Positions 9,399 to 19,930 of a stretch of 64,000 nt of DNA are shown in pieces. The notes below the pieces were generated by a model, which worked only from the letters and a program-made list of their open reading frames with translations, ran no database searches and was not told where the DNA came from. This DNA is from Tranzscheliella williamsii (Eukaryota; Basidiomycota; Ustilaginomycetes; Ustilaginales; Ustilaginaceae). Location of the stretch: assembly GCA_023212725.1 (NCBI GenBank), contig JALBYF010000003.1, positions 62,001-126,000 on the forward strand, written 5' to 3'. A program made the position numbers and the translations under genes. Positions within the stretch are counted from its first letter, which is position 1, and each line of letters begins with the position of its first letter.

Positions 9399-10637
9399 CT
9401 ACCGCTGGACGGCGGCGGGGTGCTGGAAGATGCCGACGATGAGGGCCCAGCCAAAGACGATCTGGGCGACGGCGATGCAGAAGAGGAACTGGATGCGGCG
9501 GCTGCGCTGTGCGTGGGTGATGGTCTGGCTGGACGGCGAGCTGGGGTCCGGGAGGACGACATAGCGCAGGCTGCGCAGGAGGAAGAACGCATTCGCCGCA
9601 AAGCAGTACATAAACACCGCCCAGTAGACCAGTCCGCGCACCTGGAGCAGCCCGACGGAGAGCGTGATGAGCGTGCCGACAAACTTGTATCCGGAATACG
9701 CGAGCAGGTCCATCATCGTGTGATCGCCCTGAATGTTGAGTAGATAGGTGCCCAGCTTGATCGCCGACAGCTCGACAAGGATGATGGCGAGCGCACGGGA
9801 GGCGCGGAGCCCGAGCACTTCCGGGTGGAAGCGGCTCTCCAGACCGAGGATCACGCTCGTCAGAATGATATACGTGACAAAGGCCATCACAGGGATGTAC
9901 AGATCGGGCGAGTTGACATCGTCGCGTGGCGGCAGGTATCCTTCGGCGCCGGAAGAAGCTGTCTTGACCGCCGATGGTGCTTCGGTAGAGTAGGACGAGA
10001 CACTGCCTACGCCGCCATTGGAGTGCCTATGTGCGCGCGACCAGGGCTTGTGCCGCCACGGGAAGAGGACAATGCGCAGCTTATGCAGCACGTACGAGTT
10101 GGATACGTTAAAGTAGTGCTTCAGGACCGGTATGGGCAGAAGCGCGTTGAAGTTTTTCTGGACATAGTCGCCACCCACCTGCGCCATGTGCTGGCCGAAC
10201 TGCACACCCATCTGCGCGGTGGCGTCGTTCATGATGTGAGGGCCGGCTGTGGGCCCTCCGAAGCCTGGGAATGCTCCCCAGCCCTGCTGCTGGCCGCCAG
10301 GCGCACCCGCTGAGGCAGATGCGGGATTTGGGTAGAAGTTCTGATTGGGTTGCGGCGCATAGGCGGCTGGAGCGTAAGCGTGAGGTGGTGCATTCTGGAT
10401 CGGCGGAGAGCTGAACCGCTGGTATCCGCCTGCAGCTGCTGCGGGCGGTAGACCAGAAGCAGCATTGCCGCCAGGACGACGACTCGCAGACGACATGTGT
10501 GGATCGGTGACCGAAGAGTGCGGGCCGGGATTCGGAGAGATGGGCGGATCAGGGACCTTAAATGGCGGATGTGTCGGAATGGGGTGGTGAAGAGGCGGTG
10601 GCGACCGTGAGGAATATCCTTGTTGCGGCTGGTACAT
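9399..10637 (-). CDS. YIF1: YIF1-family ER/Golgi transport protein
   Basis: Intronless ORF of 412 residues from ATG 10637. The first 130 residues are Pro/Gly/Gln-rich and probably disordered and cytosolic. The Hrf1/YIF1 domain (PF03878) follows: 'AQMGVQFGQHM' and 'NALLPIPVLKHYFNVSNSYV' near 140-185, then 'KLRIVLFPWRHKPWSR', then about five hydrophobic helices from about 250 to the end (for example MAFVTYIILTSVILGL and LITLSVGLLQVRGLVYWA). Yif1 works with Yip1/Ypt-type Rab GTPases in COPII vesicle fusion with the Golgi. The short 3' gap to QCR7 (259 bp) means the two are convergent. The divergent neighbour is eIF1A. Confidence 0.93.
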   Translation of the reverse strand: MYQPQQGYSSRSPPPLHHPIPTHPPFKVPDPPISPNPGPHSSVTDPHMSSASRRPGGNAASGLPPAAAAGGYQRFSSPPIQNAPPHAYAPAAYAPQPNQNFYPNPASASAGAPGGQQQGWGAFPGFGGPTAGPHIMNDATAQMGVQFGQHMAQVGGDYVQKNFNALLPIPVLKHYFNVSNSYVLHKLRIVLFPWRHKPWSRAHRHSNGGVGSVSSYSTEAPSAVKTASSGAEGYLPPRDDVNSPDLYIPVMAFVTYIILTSVILGLESRFHPEVLGLRASRALAIILVELSAIKLGTYLLNIQGDHTMMDLLAYSGYKFVGTLITLSVGLLQVRGLVYWAVFMYCFAANAFFLLRSLRYVVLPDPSSPSSQTITHAQRSRRIQFLFCIAVAQIVFGWALIVGIFQHPAAVQR

Positions 10638-11550
10638 GGTGGTGCACCGCTGCTTGTATCAATGCTCGTAGGGACACAGGCTTGTACAAGGGCAGCGGGA
10701 GCCGTCAAACAGTCGGTTGAGAGCAAGAAAGAGGAGTTGCGGTCGGAACAAGCCGCAAGACCGTAGCCGCTGTCACGTTGATAGTCGTAGGCGGGCTTTC
10801 GCAGGAAGCACTGGTGACGTCGACGGACGAGAGTGATGACCAGAAGTGGAATACGAGGAAAGTTGATGGAGTCTTCCGTGGGCCACTGCTGTGCTGTAAC
10901 GTAGAAGCCTCGAGGTCTTATTACTGGCCTGTGCTTAAGCAGTGAGCCACACAAATTCATTGATTCACAATATATTACCAACGAGACGTGTTCTCAGCTT
11001 GCTGGAAGTCGAAGTCGAAGCAAGGAATATGTAGCGCTTATCAGGCCTGCTAGTGAAATGTCATGTGACGTTGTATTCATCTTTTGATCTCTACGAAGTC
11101 AATTCAAATTCACCATTGCGACGGCACTAACTGCAGAAAGCTGCCACCACTACCAGGCAATATTGTTATAGCAAGGTCTGGCCGCGTAGACATCTTTTAA
11201 AGTAGGCGAGGAAGGCTTCTTCGCGCTTGCACAGACGGGAGGATGAAACCTGGAGGCTCAGCAAAAGCAGCAAGCCGCTCGATCTAACAACCCCGCCGTG
11301 ACGTAAGAAGCGTGAAGGTTTCCGAAGCTCACTACACCGACAACGCAAGTGAATACAAAATTTTGTTAGTGTCGAGATGCAATTGTGCGTTCACTCGCTC
11401 GATAGCCAAGCTCAGTTGCGTCGGCTTGACTGCGCGAATTTCTCAAACAAACTCGACATTGAGCTGCCGACGTATTCGATCACGCTCTGTATTCGCCGTC
11501 CACCTTTCCAACTACCACTTCACCACCACCCCACTTGCTCTCCTTTCAAC
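10638..11550. promoter_or_regulatory. Divergent intergenic region YIF1 / eIF1A
   Basis: A 913-bp stretch holding the promoters and 5' leaders of two divergent genes. The eIF1A side ends in a CT-rich, CACC-rich leader (about 11500-11550) typical of fungal translation genes. No supported ORF, tRNA or repeat was seen; short ORFs here lack protein-like composition. Confidence 0.45.
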
Positions 11551-12148
11551 ATGCCGAAGAACAAAGGAAAAGGCGGCAAGAATCGCCGTCGCGGAAAGAA
11601 CGATATCGGTGACAAGAGGGAGCTTGTTCTCAAGGACGAAGGCCAGGGTATGTGACACTATCGGCCATCCTTTTTGGCTGGCAAGGCCGTGGTGCCATCG
11701 CATCAGCCCTTTTAGTATCGTACGCTGACTACCTCAACTCTCCTTGTCGCGTCTGTCTAACTTGTGTCTACCTGGTCTCGTTGGAACAGAGTATGCTCAG
11801 GTGCTGAGAATGCTCGGAAACGGTCGCTTGGAGGCACAGTGCTTCGATGGCGAGAAGCGGTTGGCGCATATCCGTGGCAAGCTGCGAAAGAAGGTGTGGA
11901 TCAACCAGGGCGACATCATCCTGATCTCGTTGCGAGATTTTCAGGATGGCAAGGCCGACGTGATCCAGAAGTACAACCCCGACGAGGCGAGGGCGCTCAA
12001 GGCGCAGGGCGAGCTGCCCGAGTCGGCCAAGATTAACGAGACCGAGACCTTCGGCGAGGACGAGGGCGGCGAGATCGAGTTCCAGGAAGGCTCTGACGAC
12101 GACGATGACGATGATGACGACGACGACGACGACCTCGACGACCTCTAG
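11551..12148 (+). CDS. TIF11: Translation initiation factor eIF1A
   Basis: Two exons, 11551-11647 and 11790-12148, giving 151 residues; the intron is 142 bp with donor GTATGT and acceptor cag, joining G|AG TAT as Glu-Tyr. The product starts [18 protein letters not shown], the basic N-terminal tail of eIF1A, then the OB-fold with '[20 protein letters not shown]', '[20 protein letters not shown]' and '[16 protein letters not shown]', and an acidic Asp-rich C-terminal tail ending DLDDL, equivalent to the eIF5B-contacting DIDDI-type end. eIF1A sits in the A site of the 40S subunit and promotes scanning and start selection. Length and domain order match the family (about 145-155 residues). Confidence 0.97.
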
Positions 12149-12610
12149 ACATTCGTCAATCCTGCCCTCGGCCCTTGCTGCCCGGTCGCACAACAAAAGG
12201 CGATTGCCAGCTCGCCACCTCGGCCCTCTGCGCGCCAATCCGACCCCGCGCGGCACTCCGTTGCGCAAGTCACCGCGGCACGCTGCCTCCTCCTTGTACC
12301 ATAAACACCTACTTTCCCTATCCCAAAAGACAAGTAGAGATACGTGCAACACATCCAAGGCTCGACTTTCGGTGGTCGTGTCCACGCCCCGTGTGTGGAC
12401 GCTAGTACTGATGCTGAGCTATCACCACATGCCGATTGCGCCGAGCGGTACAAATTCTCTGATGCACGGGCAGACAGCGACGTGAGACCGACGGCGCGAT
12501 GCCGGGGAACCCGGGGTTTGATGACATCGGGGTATGCAAGGAAAGTATGCGTGCGAGTTGAAACGGTAATGGCTGAGGGAATGTGGCCGGTGAGGCCGGT
12601 GGAAGAGAGG
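12149..12610. other. Convergent 3' region between eIF1A and the DUF300 gene
   Basis: 462 bp between two stop codons; must hold both 3' UTRs and terminators. No ORF, repeat or RNA gene is supported. The open frames here are extensions of antisense frames from the neighbouring GC-rich genes. Confidence 0.4.
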
Positions 12611-15112
12611 TTACTCCCAGGGGTGGTGTACGTCGTTGTGGGGTGTGGGGGTGGTGGGGAAGGCGGCGATGCTGCCGTCGTGAGTGTGGCCCGGGCTGAG
12701 GGCGAGGCTGTGGCTGAGGGGCTGCTGGTCGGTACGATGTTGCTGGGGCTCTCTGTCGAGGGGTTTCTGGGTGGGGGGAACGGAGGGGTGAGCCTCGGGG
12801 GGCATGGTGGTGGTGGCGGTGACGGCAGCGTGCGCTGTGGTGGGGGCCTCCATCTCGGTGCGCACCGCATCGGCGCCGTCGTGCCGGTGCGGCTCGTCGA
12901 GACGTGCGCCGCCCGGCCGCTTTGCAAATCGGTCGTCCGCGCGCGCTTCTTCCACCGGTGTACTGACGCCCGAGCCCGTGGGCGTCGGCTGGTACTGCTT
13001 GCGGAAGATGCGCGCGCCCTTGCCCGCCCGCAGCGCCGGGTCCCCGCGCCGCCGCTCCAGCAGTCGCTCCCGCTCCTCCGCCTGGTAGTCCTCCACCACC
13101 AGATCCACCGCCCCGTACGGGTCTGCCTCCTCATCCTCACCGCTGTCACCATCCTCCGCGCTAATGCCGCCAGGCTCGGCCGTAGACTGCAACGAGGTCT
13201 CGCCCCGCTGTTCCCGTTCCTCGGCATCTGCCGGAGGCGTTGCCTCTTTTCCTTCATCTGGCCCGCTCTGTGCGTCCACATCCCAGTCCAGCCAGGGTGA
13301 CTTCTTGCGCTTGGGCGCTTGGTCATCGGAGGAACGCGTGCCGTTGGCGCCGCGCTCTTCCGTGTCTTGCGCGTCAACGCCCGGCGAGGCAGTTTGGCTG
13401 CGCTTGCGCACAACCTTGCCTTTGCCTTTCCCCACCCGCCCGTCCGCCGTGGGGCTCGCAGGCGGTGCACTGGAAGTGAGGCTCTTCCGACGCTTGCGGT
13501 GCACGATCTCTTCGTCCTCTCTGCGCATCGACTTGCGGTGCTGTTCACGGCGGATGTCGATGTTGGGATACCCGTAGTCGCCAAAGTGCAGCGAGCGGGA
13601 ACGGGCATAGGTCTGCTCTTCGTCCTCGTCGGGGCTGTCGAAGCGCAGGCTTTCGACCTCATCGTCCGAGTCGAGTTGCCTTTCGGCAAAGAAGTCGAGG
13701 CCTTCACCAGCTTGACGCACTGCACGCTTTGCGGCGTGCTTTGGACGCTGGAGTAACGGGCTGTTCTCGGTCTGATCGACTTCGGCGAGGTCGGGGTCTT
13801 CATGGATAACCTCTTCGGCCTCTTCCTCCAGCATCGGCGCGTGGCCTTCGATATCCATGCGCTTGTCGTTGATATAGCGACGTAGCTTCTTGAGCGGTCC
13901 CTGATGCCGTGCACCTCGGGTAGCATCGCGGATGTCGCCCGTACCGCGCTGAGGCAGCCAGTACTTTCCCTTACCGCCGCTTATGTAGCGGAGGCCGGCT
14001 TTGGACCGTCTTTGGCGCGCCAAAGGCTGATGAATGACGCCCTCGCTGGGCTCAAATGTTTGGTAGATGTAGCCGGTACCACGGACGGTAGTAAGACTGT
14101 CGGAGAAGACGTCGTACATGCCAATGCAGTCGCGGAGAGCAAAGTAGACGGGTAGCCGGGCGGCATAGTGAGCGAAAGGATCGATGTAATCCTTGTGGGA
14201 GAAGGCGTATGCATGTGCAAGGGCAAAGATGGGCATCTCGAGGCAGATCATGAAATCCTGTACGGCCATGGAGATGTATTCGGGATCGTATACTGGACCG
14301 ATCTTTTTGACGAGGCCAGCAGCCACGAGAATTGAGATGCCAAGGCCCTGCCAGAAGGAAAAGAAGATGATGCCTTTGACACAGAGAAACTTGGAGGTGA
14401 CACGAAATGGCTTGAGATCATCATTGAGGCACTTCCAGAACATGGCGAGGCAGTAGAGGGAGACGAAGACGGAGACGTTGTAGCTCAGTGAAATCCAGGT
14501 GTAGCCATTGGACGGCGAGATGGTGCCTTCTCCGTACTTGCCTGCCGCTTTTAGAATCAACGTGGCTACGGCTAGGATGGGTTTCACTTGGACATATTGT
14601 AGCACGCCACGTTTGAGCGCCAAAAAGGTATACGGATCCGAGGCGTCCATGGCGTGTAAGAAGAGATTCGCGGGAAACATGTGCGTCTGCGGCGGCCTCC
14701 CGTGTAGTAGTATAATCAAGCTGCGCTCTCCGCCGAGATACTCGATGAGAAGATTGAAGAAGCAGTAGATGACAAAGGCTTCATATAGATCCCTAATGAG
14801 GTCGATCACGTCGGCGAGTTCGAGCGAGTAGAGGGAGATGACGGAGGCAATCGAGTAGATGGGTACCATAACGAGGAGCCGCACGACATAGCGCTGTAGA
14901 GTAGGTTTGCGATAGTTCTTCAGCTGCTTCCATATGAGGAAGAAAGAGAAGAGGGTTGCAAAGATAGCAGCCAAGGTGGAGATGACCAGCAACGGCACGG
15001 GCAGGGACCGACCGGAACCGCTCCCCTGTGGCGACGCGAGCATGTCCACGGTGGAGGAAACGAGATGCACATCAGAAGAAGCCGACGTCTCACGATATCG
15101 AAGGGCGACCAT
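12611..15112 (-). CDS. TMEM184/DUF300 (Ostalpha-like) multi-span membrane protein
   Basis: 833 residues from ATG 15112; the frame is open to 15145 but only from a GTG. The N-terminal half is a PF03619 (DUF300/TMEM184, organic solute transporter alpha-like) domain of about seven helices: first helix 'VPLLVISTLAAIFATLFSFF', then 'MVPIYSIASVISLYSLE', the signature 'YEAFVIYCFFNLLIEYLGGE', 'RGVLQYVQVKPILAV', 'FWQGLGISILVAAG' and 'QDFMICLEMPIFALAHAYAF'. The C-terminal half (about 400-833) is disordered, charged and Ser/Pro-rich, a common extension in fungal members. The family is linked to vacuolar or plasma-membrane processes in plants and fungi, but the substrate is not established. Domain assignment is strong; function stays open. 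Confidence 0.9.
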   Translation of the reverse strand: MVALRYRETSASSDVHLVSSTVDMLASPQGSGSGRSLPVPLLVISTLAAIFATLFSFFLIWKQLKNYRKPTLQRYVVRLLVMVPIYSIASVISLYSLELADVIDLIRDLYEAFVIYCFFNLLIEYLGGERSLIILLHGRPPQTHMFPANLFLHAMDASDPYTFLALKRGVLQYVQVKPILAVATLILKAAGKYGEGTISPSNGYTWISLSYNVSVFVSLYCLAMFWKCLNDDLKPFRVTSKFLCVKGIIFFSFWQGLGISILVAAGLVKKIGPVYDPEYISMAVQDFMICLEMPIFALAHAYAFSHKDYIDPFAHYAARLPVYFALRDCIGMYDVFSDSLTTVRGTGYIYQTFEPSEGVIHQPLARQRRSKAGLRYISGGKGKYWLPQRGTGDIRDATRGARHQGPLKKLRRYINDKRMDIEGHAPMLEEEAEEVIHEDPDLAEVDQTENSPLLQRPKHAAKRAVRQAGEGLDFFAERQLDSDDEVESLRFDSPDEDEEQTYARSRSLHFGDYGYPNIDIRREQHRKSMRREDEEIVHRKRRKSLTSSAPPASPTADGRVGKGKGKVVRKRSQTASPGVDAQDTEERGANGTRSSDDQAPKRKKSPWLDWDVDAQSGPDEGKEATPPADAEEREQRGETSLQSTAEPGGISAEDGDSGEDEEADPYGAVDLVVEDYQAEERERLLERRRGDPALRAGKGARIFRKQYQPTPTGSGVSTPVEEARADDRFAKRPGGARLDEPHRHDGADAVRTEMEAPTTAHAAVTATTTMPPEAHPSVPPTQKPLDREPQQHRTDQQPLSHSLALSPGHTHDGSIAAFPTTPTPHNDVHHPWE

Positions 15113-17060
15113 GCCCGCTTTGCCTCGAAGGGTTGGCCGGGCCACCGAAGAAAGTGGATGCCGTCGTTGCTCTGCGTTAGCGCTGTGTGTGCTTGTGTCG
15201 AGATAGGGCCGGTTGGAAAATCATACGGAACCGTCCGTGCAAAGGTTAGTTAGTTCTAGAATATCGTTGTTGCCGGCATGCTGATGTAGGTTATGACCGG
15301 AGAGCCTGAAGTACGGATGAAAGACAGGACACCGAAAGAGGAGGCAAGGCGCAGTTTGAGGATTCACATTGAGCACACAATGAGGAGGACGGTCTCCTCC
15401 ACTTTGGCTTAGCCATGCGAGACACAAAACAATCTAACATATCTATCTTTACCTTGGATGTTTTAACCGTGTGAAGGGCGGTGATATATGAACCTAGGTT
15501 TTCCCCCGGCGATGATATATGGATCACACTTTTCCCTAGATCAACCACAATCTCCCGATGCGAAACTAAAATCCCATTTTGTCCGATGCAACAGTTATTC
15601 GATCTAACATTTATAGACTGTGATCGAGCTGCATCATGTGCAAAGAGCTATGTGCTGTCCAACATAGCTCATCGCTTGAAAGTTCACTTGAACACCTTTG
15701 CTCTTGAGCAACATGCGTACTTTTCAGTGCAAACGCTGTATAGCGTATATACACTTCTCGATCCTGAGAGAAGTGATCCATAACAGATGCGTTCACCACT
15801 TGATGTTGTAAATGAGATTGGGTGGAAGTGAAATACAATCAGATCATGCTGGTTCGGTTGCGTTCAAGATCAGGACATCGGGCAAAGAGCCAAGAAAGGG
15901 TAGATGTGTAGTTGCATCGGGCGAGATGGGTATATCTAGGGAAAGCTTAGATTCATATGTCGCCCCCCGTGCGAATCGCCTTTGGATCGAGCGGGATGTA
16001 GCTATCATCTCCTTTGTCACATCCTTGCGAACAACTTGGGCTACAAGATTGGTGGCGGTGAGTACACCGGTATTGGAGCCTGCGTCAGTAGAGGACTTTC
16101 GCGACAAGTGTGAAGGCTCCCACCCGCATGGGTATAGGCATTCAAACAGTCTCAGAAGGATGTTCAATACAAGACACCCGCCTCAAGGCGGACTTAGCGT
16201 TCAGGAAAATTACTCATGGCAAAGCATCTTTCCTTTGCCCGCTTGCTGTTGAGTGTTTCGCTCGTTCTATACAGGGATGTCATACCTGCATTGGCAAAAG
16301 GGACCTGCAGGCGCATATAGCGACCCACGAGTGCACGTAGCCTTGCAAAATCACAGTCATCACAAGATTGTGTGTACGGTATGTAGTACATCTGATAAGT
16401 GGCACCCTACAGCATCGTTTCAATTTTTGGTAAGGTTGATGAGGAGGAGTACACATAGAGTGGATTTATGGCAAGGCCCTTTCCTGAAGATAGCGTCGCC
16501 ATCGAATGCCATTTATCCGTATATTCGCCGCTGGCAACCGTTGACCTCGGCTGACCTTGTCCTGAGTTCAGATAGGTTAGATATATTGTAAGAGCAGCGA
16601 GGCGGTGGTGAATAGCTTCTCCGAGAGCAGAGGGCTAGCTCAGTAACTCTTTCCTAGCATGGACGCTTGAAAATAGTATTATATATACAGTTGCTCTTTC
16701 AAGATCACGGTAACCATGAGTGGCGGCTTAAACTGGAGTTGGCGTGCTTGGAAAGCAGGCCTGTGATCATACATATGTATACCGCGGCGAACTGGCTGGC
16801 TGCACGCTGCATTTATTTTTACTTTCCTACGTTACGTACGTGTTCCACTCACCTTCACCCAATCTTACCCTGACGACGCTTTTGCTGGCATAGAGCTTTA
16901 CCGGCCGTCTGTGGTGCTGACTCGTTTCGGCTTTGAAGGAGCCTGCTTGATTCGCTGAAGGGTTATTTCCACTCCCTTCCAAGTGAACACCGGCCGTTCG
17001 TCGCGACATACACTACCTGCCCTGCGCCTTGCAATCGCAAGCATACAGTCGCAGCCCAAC
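15113..17060. other. Gene-poor stretch upstream of the HNH gene
   Basis: About 1.95 kb without a supported gene, visibly more AT-rich than the flanking genes. Open frames (for example 15812-16252 on + and 15844-16167 on -) show no recognisable domain, no coding-like composition and in some cases no ATG. A degenerate two-copy repeat lies near 15478-15543. The stretch may hold decayed mobile-element sequence, but I could not recognise an LTR, terminal repeat or transposase. Confidence 0.4.
15478..15543. repeat. Degenerate two-copy direct repeat
   Basis: Two similar blocks of about 33 bp lie in tandem: each has a GG-C-G-TGATATATG core (ggtgatatatga and cgatgatatatgg) followed after about a dozen bases by ttttccc. 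Copies differ at many positions, so this is an old duplication or chance similarity. Confidence 0.35.
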
Positions 17061-19351
17061 ATGTATGCTGCTGGCTCGTTCTTTGGCCCGCAGCACGGAT
17101 CCAATGAGCCTCAACATCCCTCTTCACCCCAGTTACTCCTCCAGTCGGTTTGTAGGACACCTTCACCATCGTCATCAACCTCCTCTCACACTTTTGTCCC
17201 TTACCACGAGCTACAGACAGACTCGATAATGTCAAGCTTTACTGCTTCTCATCCACACCGTGGCCATGGCGGGGCGGACTGCAAATTGATCAATCTGGCT
17301 TTCCGATATAGTGGTCTTAGCAACCTCTCATGTCTTCAAGAGCTCGACAATAGAAAACTCTCTTTTTGGGAGATCAGGATCTCACAAGATGGCTTGAGCT
17401 CACCTCATGTCTCTACAGCCAATAACAAGGTGAGGGTCATACCGTATGCAACAGCTCGTTGCATTTCACTGGAGCAAACCATCGCCGACTTCTGCGAGTT
17501 TATCGGCGTGACAATCCCGTCTTGCCCTTGCTTCAGCAATGAGCTGACGGGGCGCCACGACTGCAGGAAGCAGTTCTCCCTGCTAGTCGCTTTCGAAGTG
17601 TGGGGCATGACCTCGGAAGGATTTCAGCATGATCTTCTCAATTGCTCACTTGCAGAAACCCAAGCCACTAATATAACTGTCGTAGTCGACTGTCAGAAGC
17701 TTAAGACAATCGGTTATCTGGACCGTCTTGTCGCTGGCCTCAAGCGATCGACTTTCTTGGACAAAAGCCTCATGCCTCTCTGGTTGCCTTCCGAGAAAAG
17801 GTCCTCGAACAAGGAACGAGCCCGTCAAGATGACGATGCGGACGAGGAATTGGACTTGGGTGATCAGAGTGCCCTAGACATGCCTGCTGCTGAGCACCGT
17901 TGTGACACGACGTTCGAGGTGGCAACTATTGGTACCTTTAGAAAGCGAGTCTTGCAAGAGAGTAACAGAAGGTGCCTCATCACGGGAGAACCCGAATATG
18001 TCGAGGCCGCCCACATCATTCCAAGTAAAACTCCGGAGGCTCTCTACAAGAACGTAATCAACGTGTTGTTCTCCCCCCGCTCGGGACTAACATACAAGTT
18101 TCATCCCAACGATCCTCGCACCAAGCTGCTCGGTGGTTTATCTCGCTTTGATCCGCGGTTTTACATTACGCCAGAGACCAGCGTCCACCACGAGGGCAAC
18201 GGCTTGACACTTGGTTTGAAGCACCATAGAATGTAGGTCCGCGAGAGTTAGCGACGCATCAGAGCGAATCTCAATGACTAACACCAGATGTTCATACCTT
18301 CCAGGTTCAACGGTCTGAACATTGCGATCTACAACTCTAGAGTTTATCTTCTTCGCACACCAGTCGTGACGGAGGATATCCTTTACTACGACCAGGGTGG
18401 TATCGCATATCTCATCTCGCATGTCGCTTCTGGCAGCACAGCGGTCAAGCAAGTCGATTACAGCTTCCAGAACGTGCCTAATCTGAATATCAGGGTGAGT
18501 GTATAACGTATTCAGCCATCTCTACTTTCTAAGCTGAACCATGAGCTTTTTTTCTCCTTCCGTTCGGCTTTCAGGCCATTGTGACGAGCCATTTACAATA
18601 CACCATTGGAACGGTGCGCGATTACCACCGGTCTTTCTTCGAAGGCCTTCGTGTAGCTCTTGTGGAGAGCGCGAGTGTGGGCCAAGAGACGGAACAGGTC
18701 TCAAGCTCTCCTCACAACAGTGGTGCCCGGCGGTCCGTCATCACGTCTAGAGTAATGTCAGACGTAAGCGACAGTTCAAACGGCACTGCTGCCATTAGCA
18801 GCCGGGGGGGAGATTTCGCTTGGAGTGATGTTGACACGAATTCGCAAGACACCGATTTTGGCAGCAATTCTCCTCCACGAGGCTCTGAAGCCGTATCAAA
18901 GCAACCGGCAACAGCGGATATCGAGAATATTTCCGCGCCAGGCTGTCGAAAGGACCACTGGTACAAGCAAACAACACCGTCTACCATTCAGGCTTCCACA
19001 CAAGACTTGGATGTATTGAACGAAGCAAAAGTAGGAAATGGGCAAGAAGCAAGAGGTGGCCATAAAAGGAACAACGACGACAAGAACGAGGAAACATTCA
19101 AAGACGAACAAGACGAAGACAATAACGAGGAAGACGAAGACGAAGACGAAGACGAAGACGAAGACGAAGACGAAGACGAAGACGAAGACGAAGACGAGGA
19201 CGAAGACGAAGACGAAGACGAGGACGATGACGAGGAAGCAGAAAAGGAGGTAGGCGAAGACACTGTGAAAGCAGCCCTCTTCATTGAGGTGTTAAAACAC
19301 GATATTATCCGGCCACGCGAAGTACTCGCCGCTATACTCTGCATGCTTTAG
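17061..19351 (+). CDS. HNH-nuclease-domain protein with Glu/Asp repeat
   Basis: Three exons, 17061-18232, 18305-18494 and 18575-19351, giving 712 residues. Donors are GTAGGT (18233) and GTGAGT (18495); acceptors are ttccag (18304) and tttcag (18574); frame is kept at both joints. An HNH_2-type domain spans about 285-400: 'RRCLITGEPEYVEAAHIIP' (Cys, then the first catalytic-site His) and 'NGLTLGLKHHR' joined across the intron to 'MFNGLNIAIYN'. This is the pattern of fungal HNH proteins with N-G-L followed by a late His. The N-terminal 280 residues are not recognised. The C-terminal part has an almost pure Glu-Asp alternation (GAAGAC repeat). HNH domains are metal-dependent nucleases, but the natural role of these fungal paralogues is not established. 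It sits at the edge of a gene-poor stretch, which suggests an accessory gene. Start inferred from the first in-frame ATG. Confidence 0.82.
19131..19226. repeat. (GAAGAC)n coding microsatellite
   Basis: A near-perfect 6-bp repeat with a few GAG/GAT changes inside the last exon of the HNH gene, encoding alternating Glu and Asp. Being a multiple of six it can change length without shifting the frame. It also leaves the antisense frames open as poly-Ser, which explains spurious ORFs there. Confidence 0.92.
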
Positions 19352-19930
19352 ACGTGCGCAAGGCAGGGGCGGTGGAATGGCCGCTGAGCCATGTGTAACG
19401 GTTGGGGTTGCTGGTATGGTACTGCGGCGGTGCTCGGCATTAAGGAGATGTAGCGGCGGGGAGCGCGGCTGTGGGCTTGGCGGGCAGGAAGCCCGCACCG
19501 CGCCGAGCCGCCACCTCCCCGCAGCACACTAACGCCGGCCCGCCGTTCTCCGCAGACCCCGCCGTCTCCGTTATGCAGCGCATTATCGAGGCCCCACTCC
19601 TTCCCCCTTCCACCCCACCCCCAACACCCGGCCCCCCACTGCAACTCCGCAGGCCACTTCCACCGCATGAAACAGCTTGTCAGAGTAACGAAACGCGATG
19701 CGCGCGACATCAACAACGCCCTGTAGCCACAAGTAACCCCGTGCTGCCCTATCTGCACATCCACCTCCACCAAGCTACCTCCACCATCGCACGGTCCCAC
19801 TACGCCCCATCCTCGCCCTGGTTCATACGCGGGCCAAGCAAATATAGCTGGTCTAATAGTACAATGCGCGGGTGATCAACAAAGAGTGCGGGCAACGAGC
19901 AGGCTGTATATGTCGGTAACCGAAACGATC
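19352..19930. other. Convergent 3' region between the HNH gene and a Zn2Cys6 gene
   Basis: 579 bp between two stop codons. It contains a GC-rich hairpin at 19480-19496 (GCGGGC, five-base loop, GCCCGC) and a C-rich tract near 19600-19640. No ORF with protein-like content was found. The hairpin could contribute to a 3' end, but this is only a possibility. Confidence 0.35.

Noticed and set aside
15812..16252. 146-codon frame in the gene-poor stretch
   Set aside because: No similarity or motif recognised, no splice context; kept as non-coding.
18232..18290. Alternative acceptor ccag at 18287 for the first HNH intron
   Set aside because: Lies only a few bases from the ctaac branch-like site; the acceptor at 18304 gives better spacing and a better HNH match.
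18988..19344. Poly-Ser minus-strand frame
   Set aside because: Reverse reading of the (GAAGAC)n repeat in the HNH gene.
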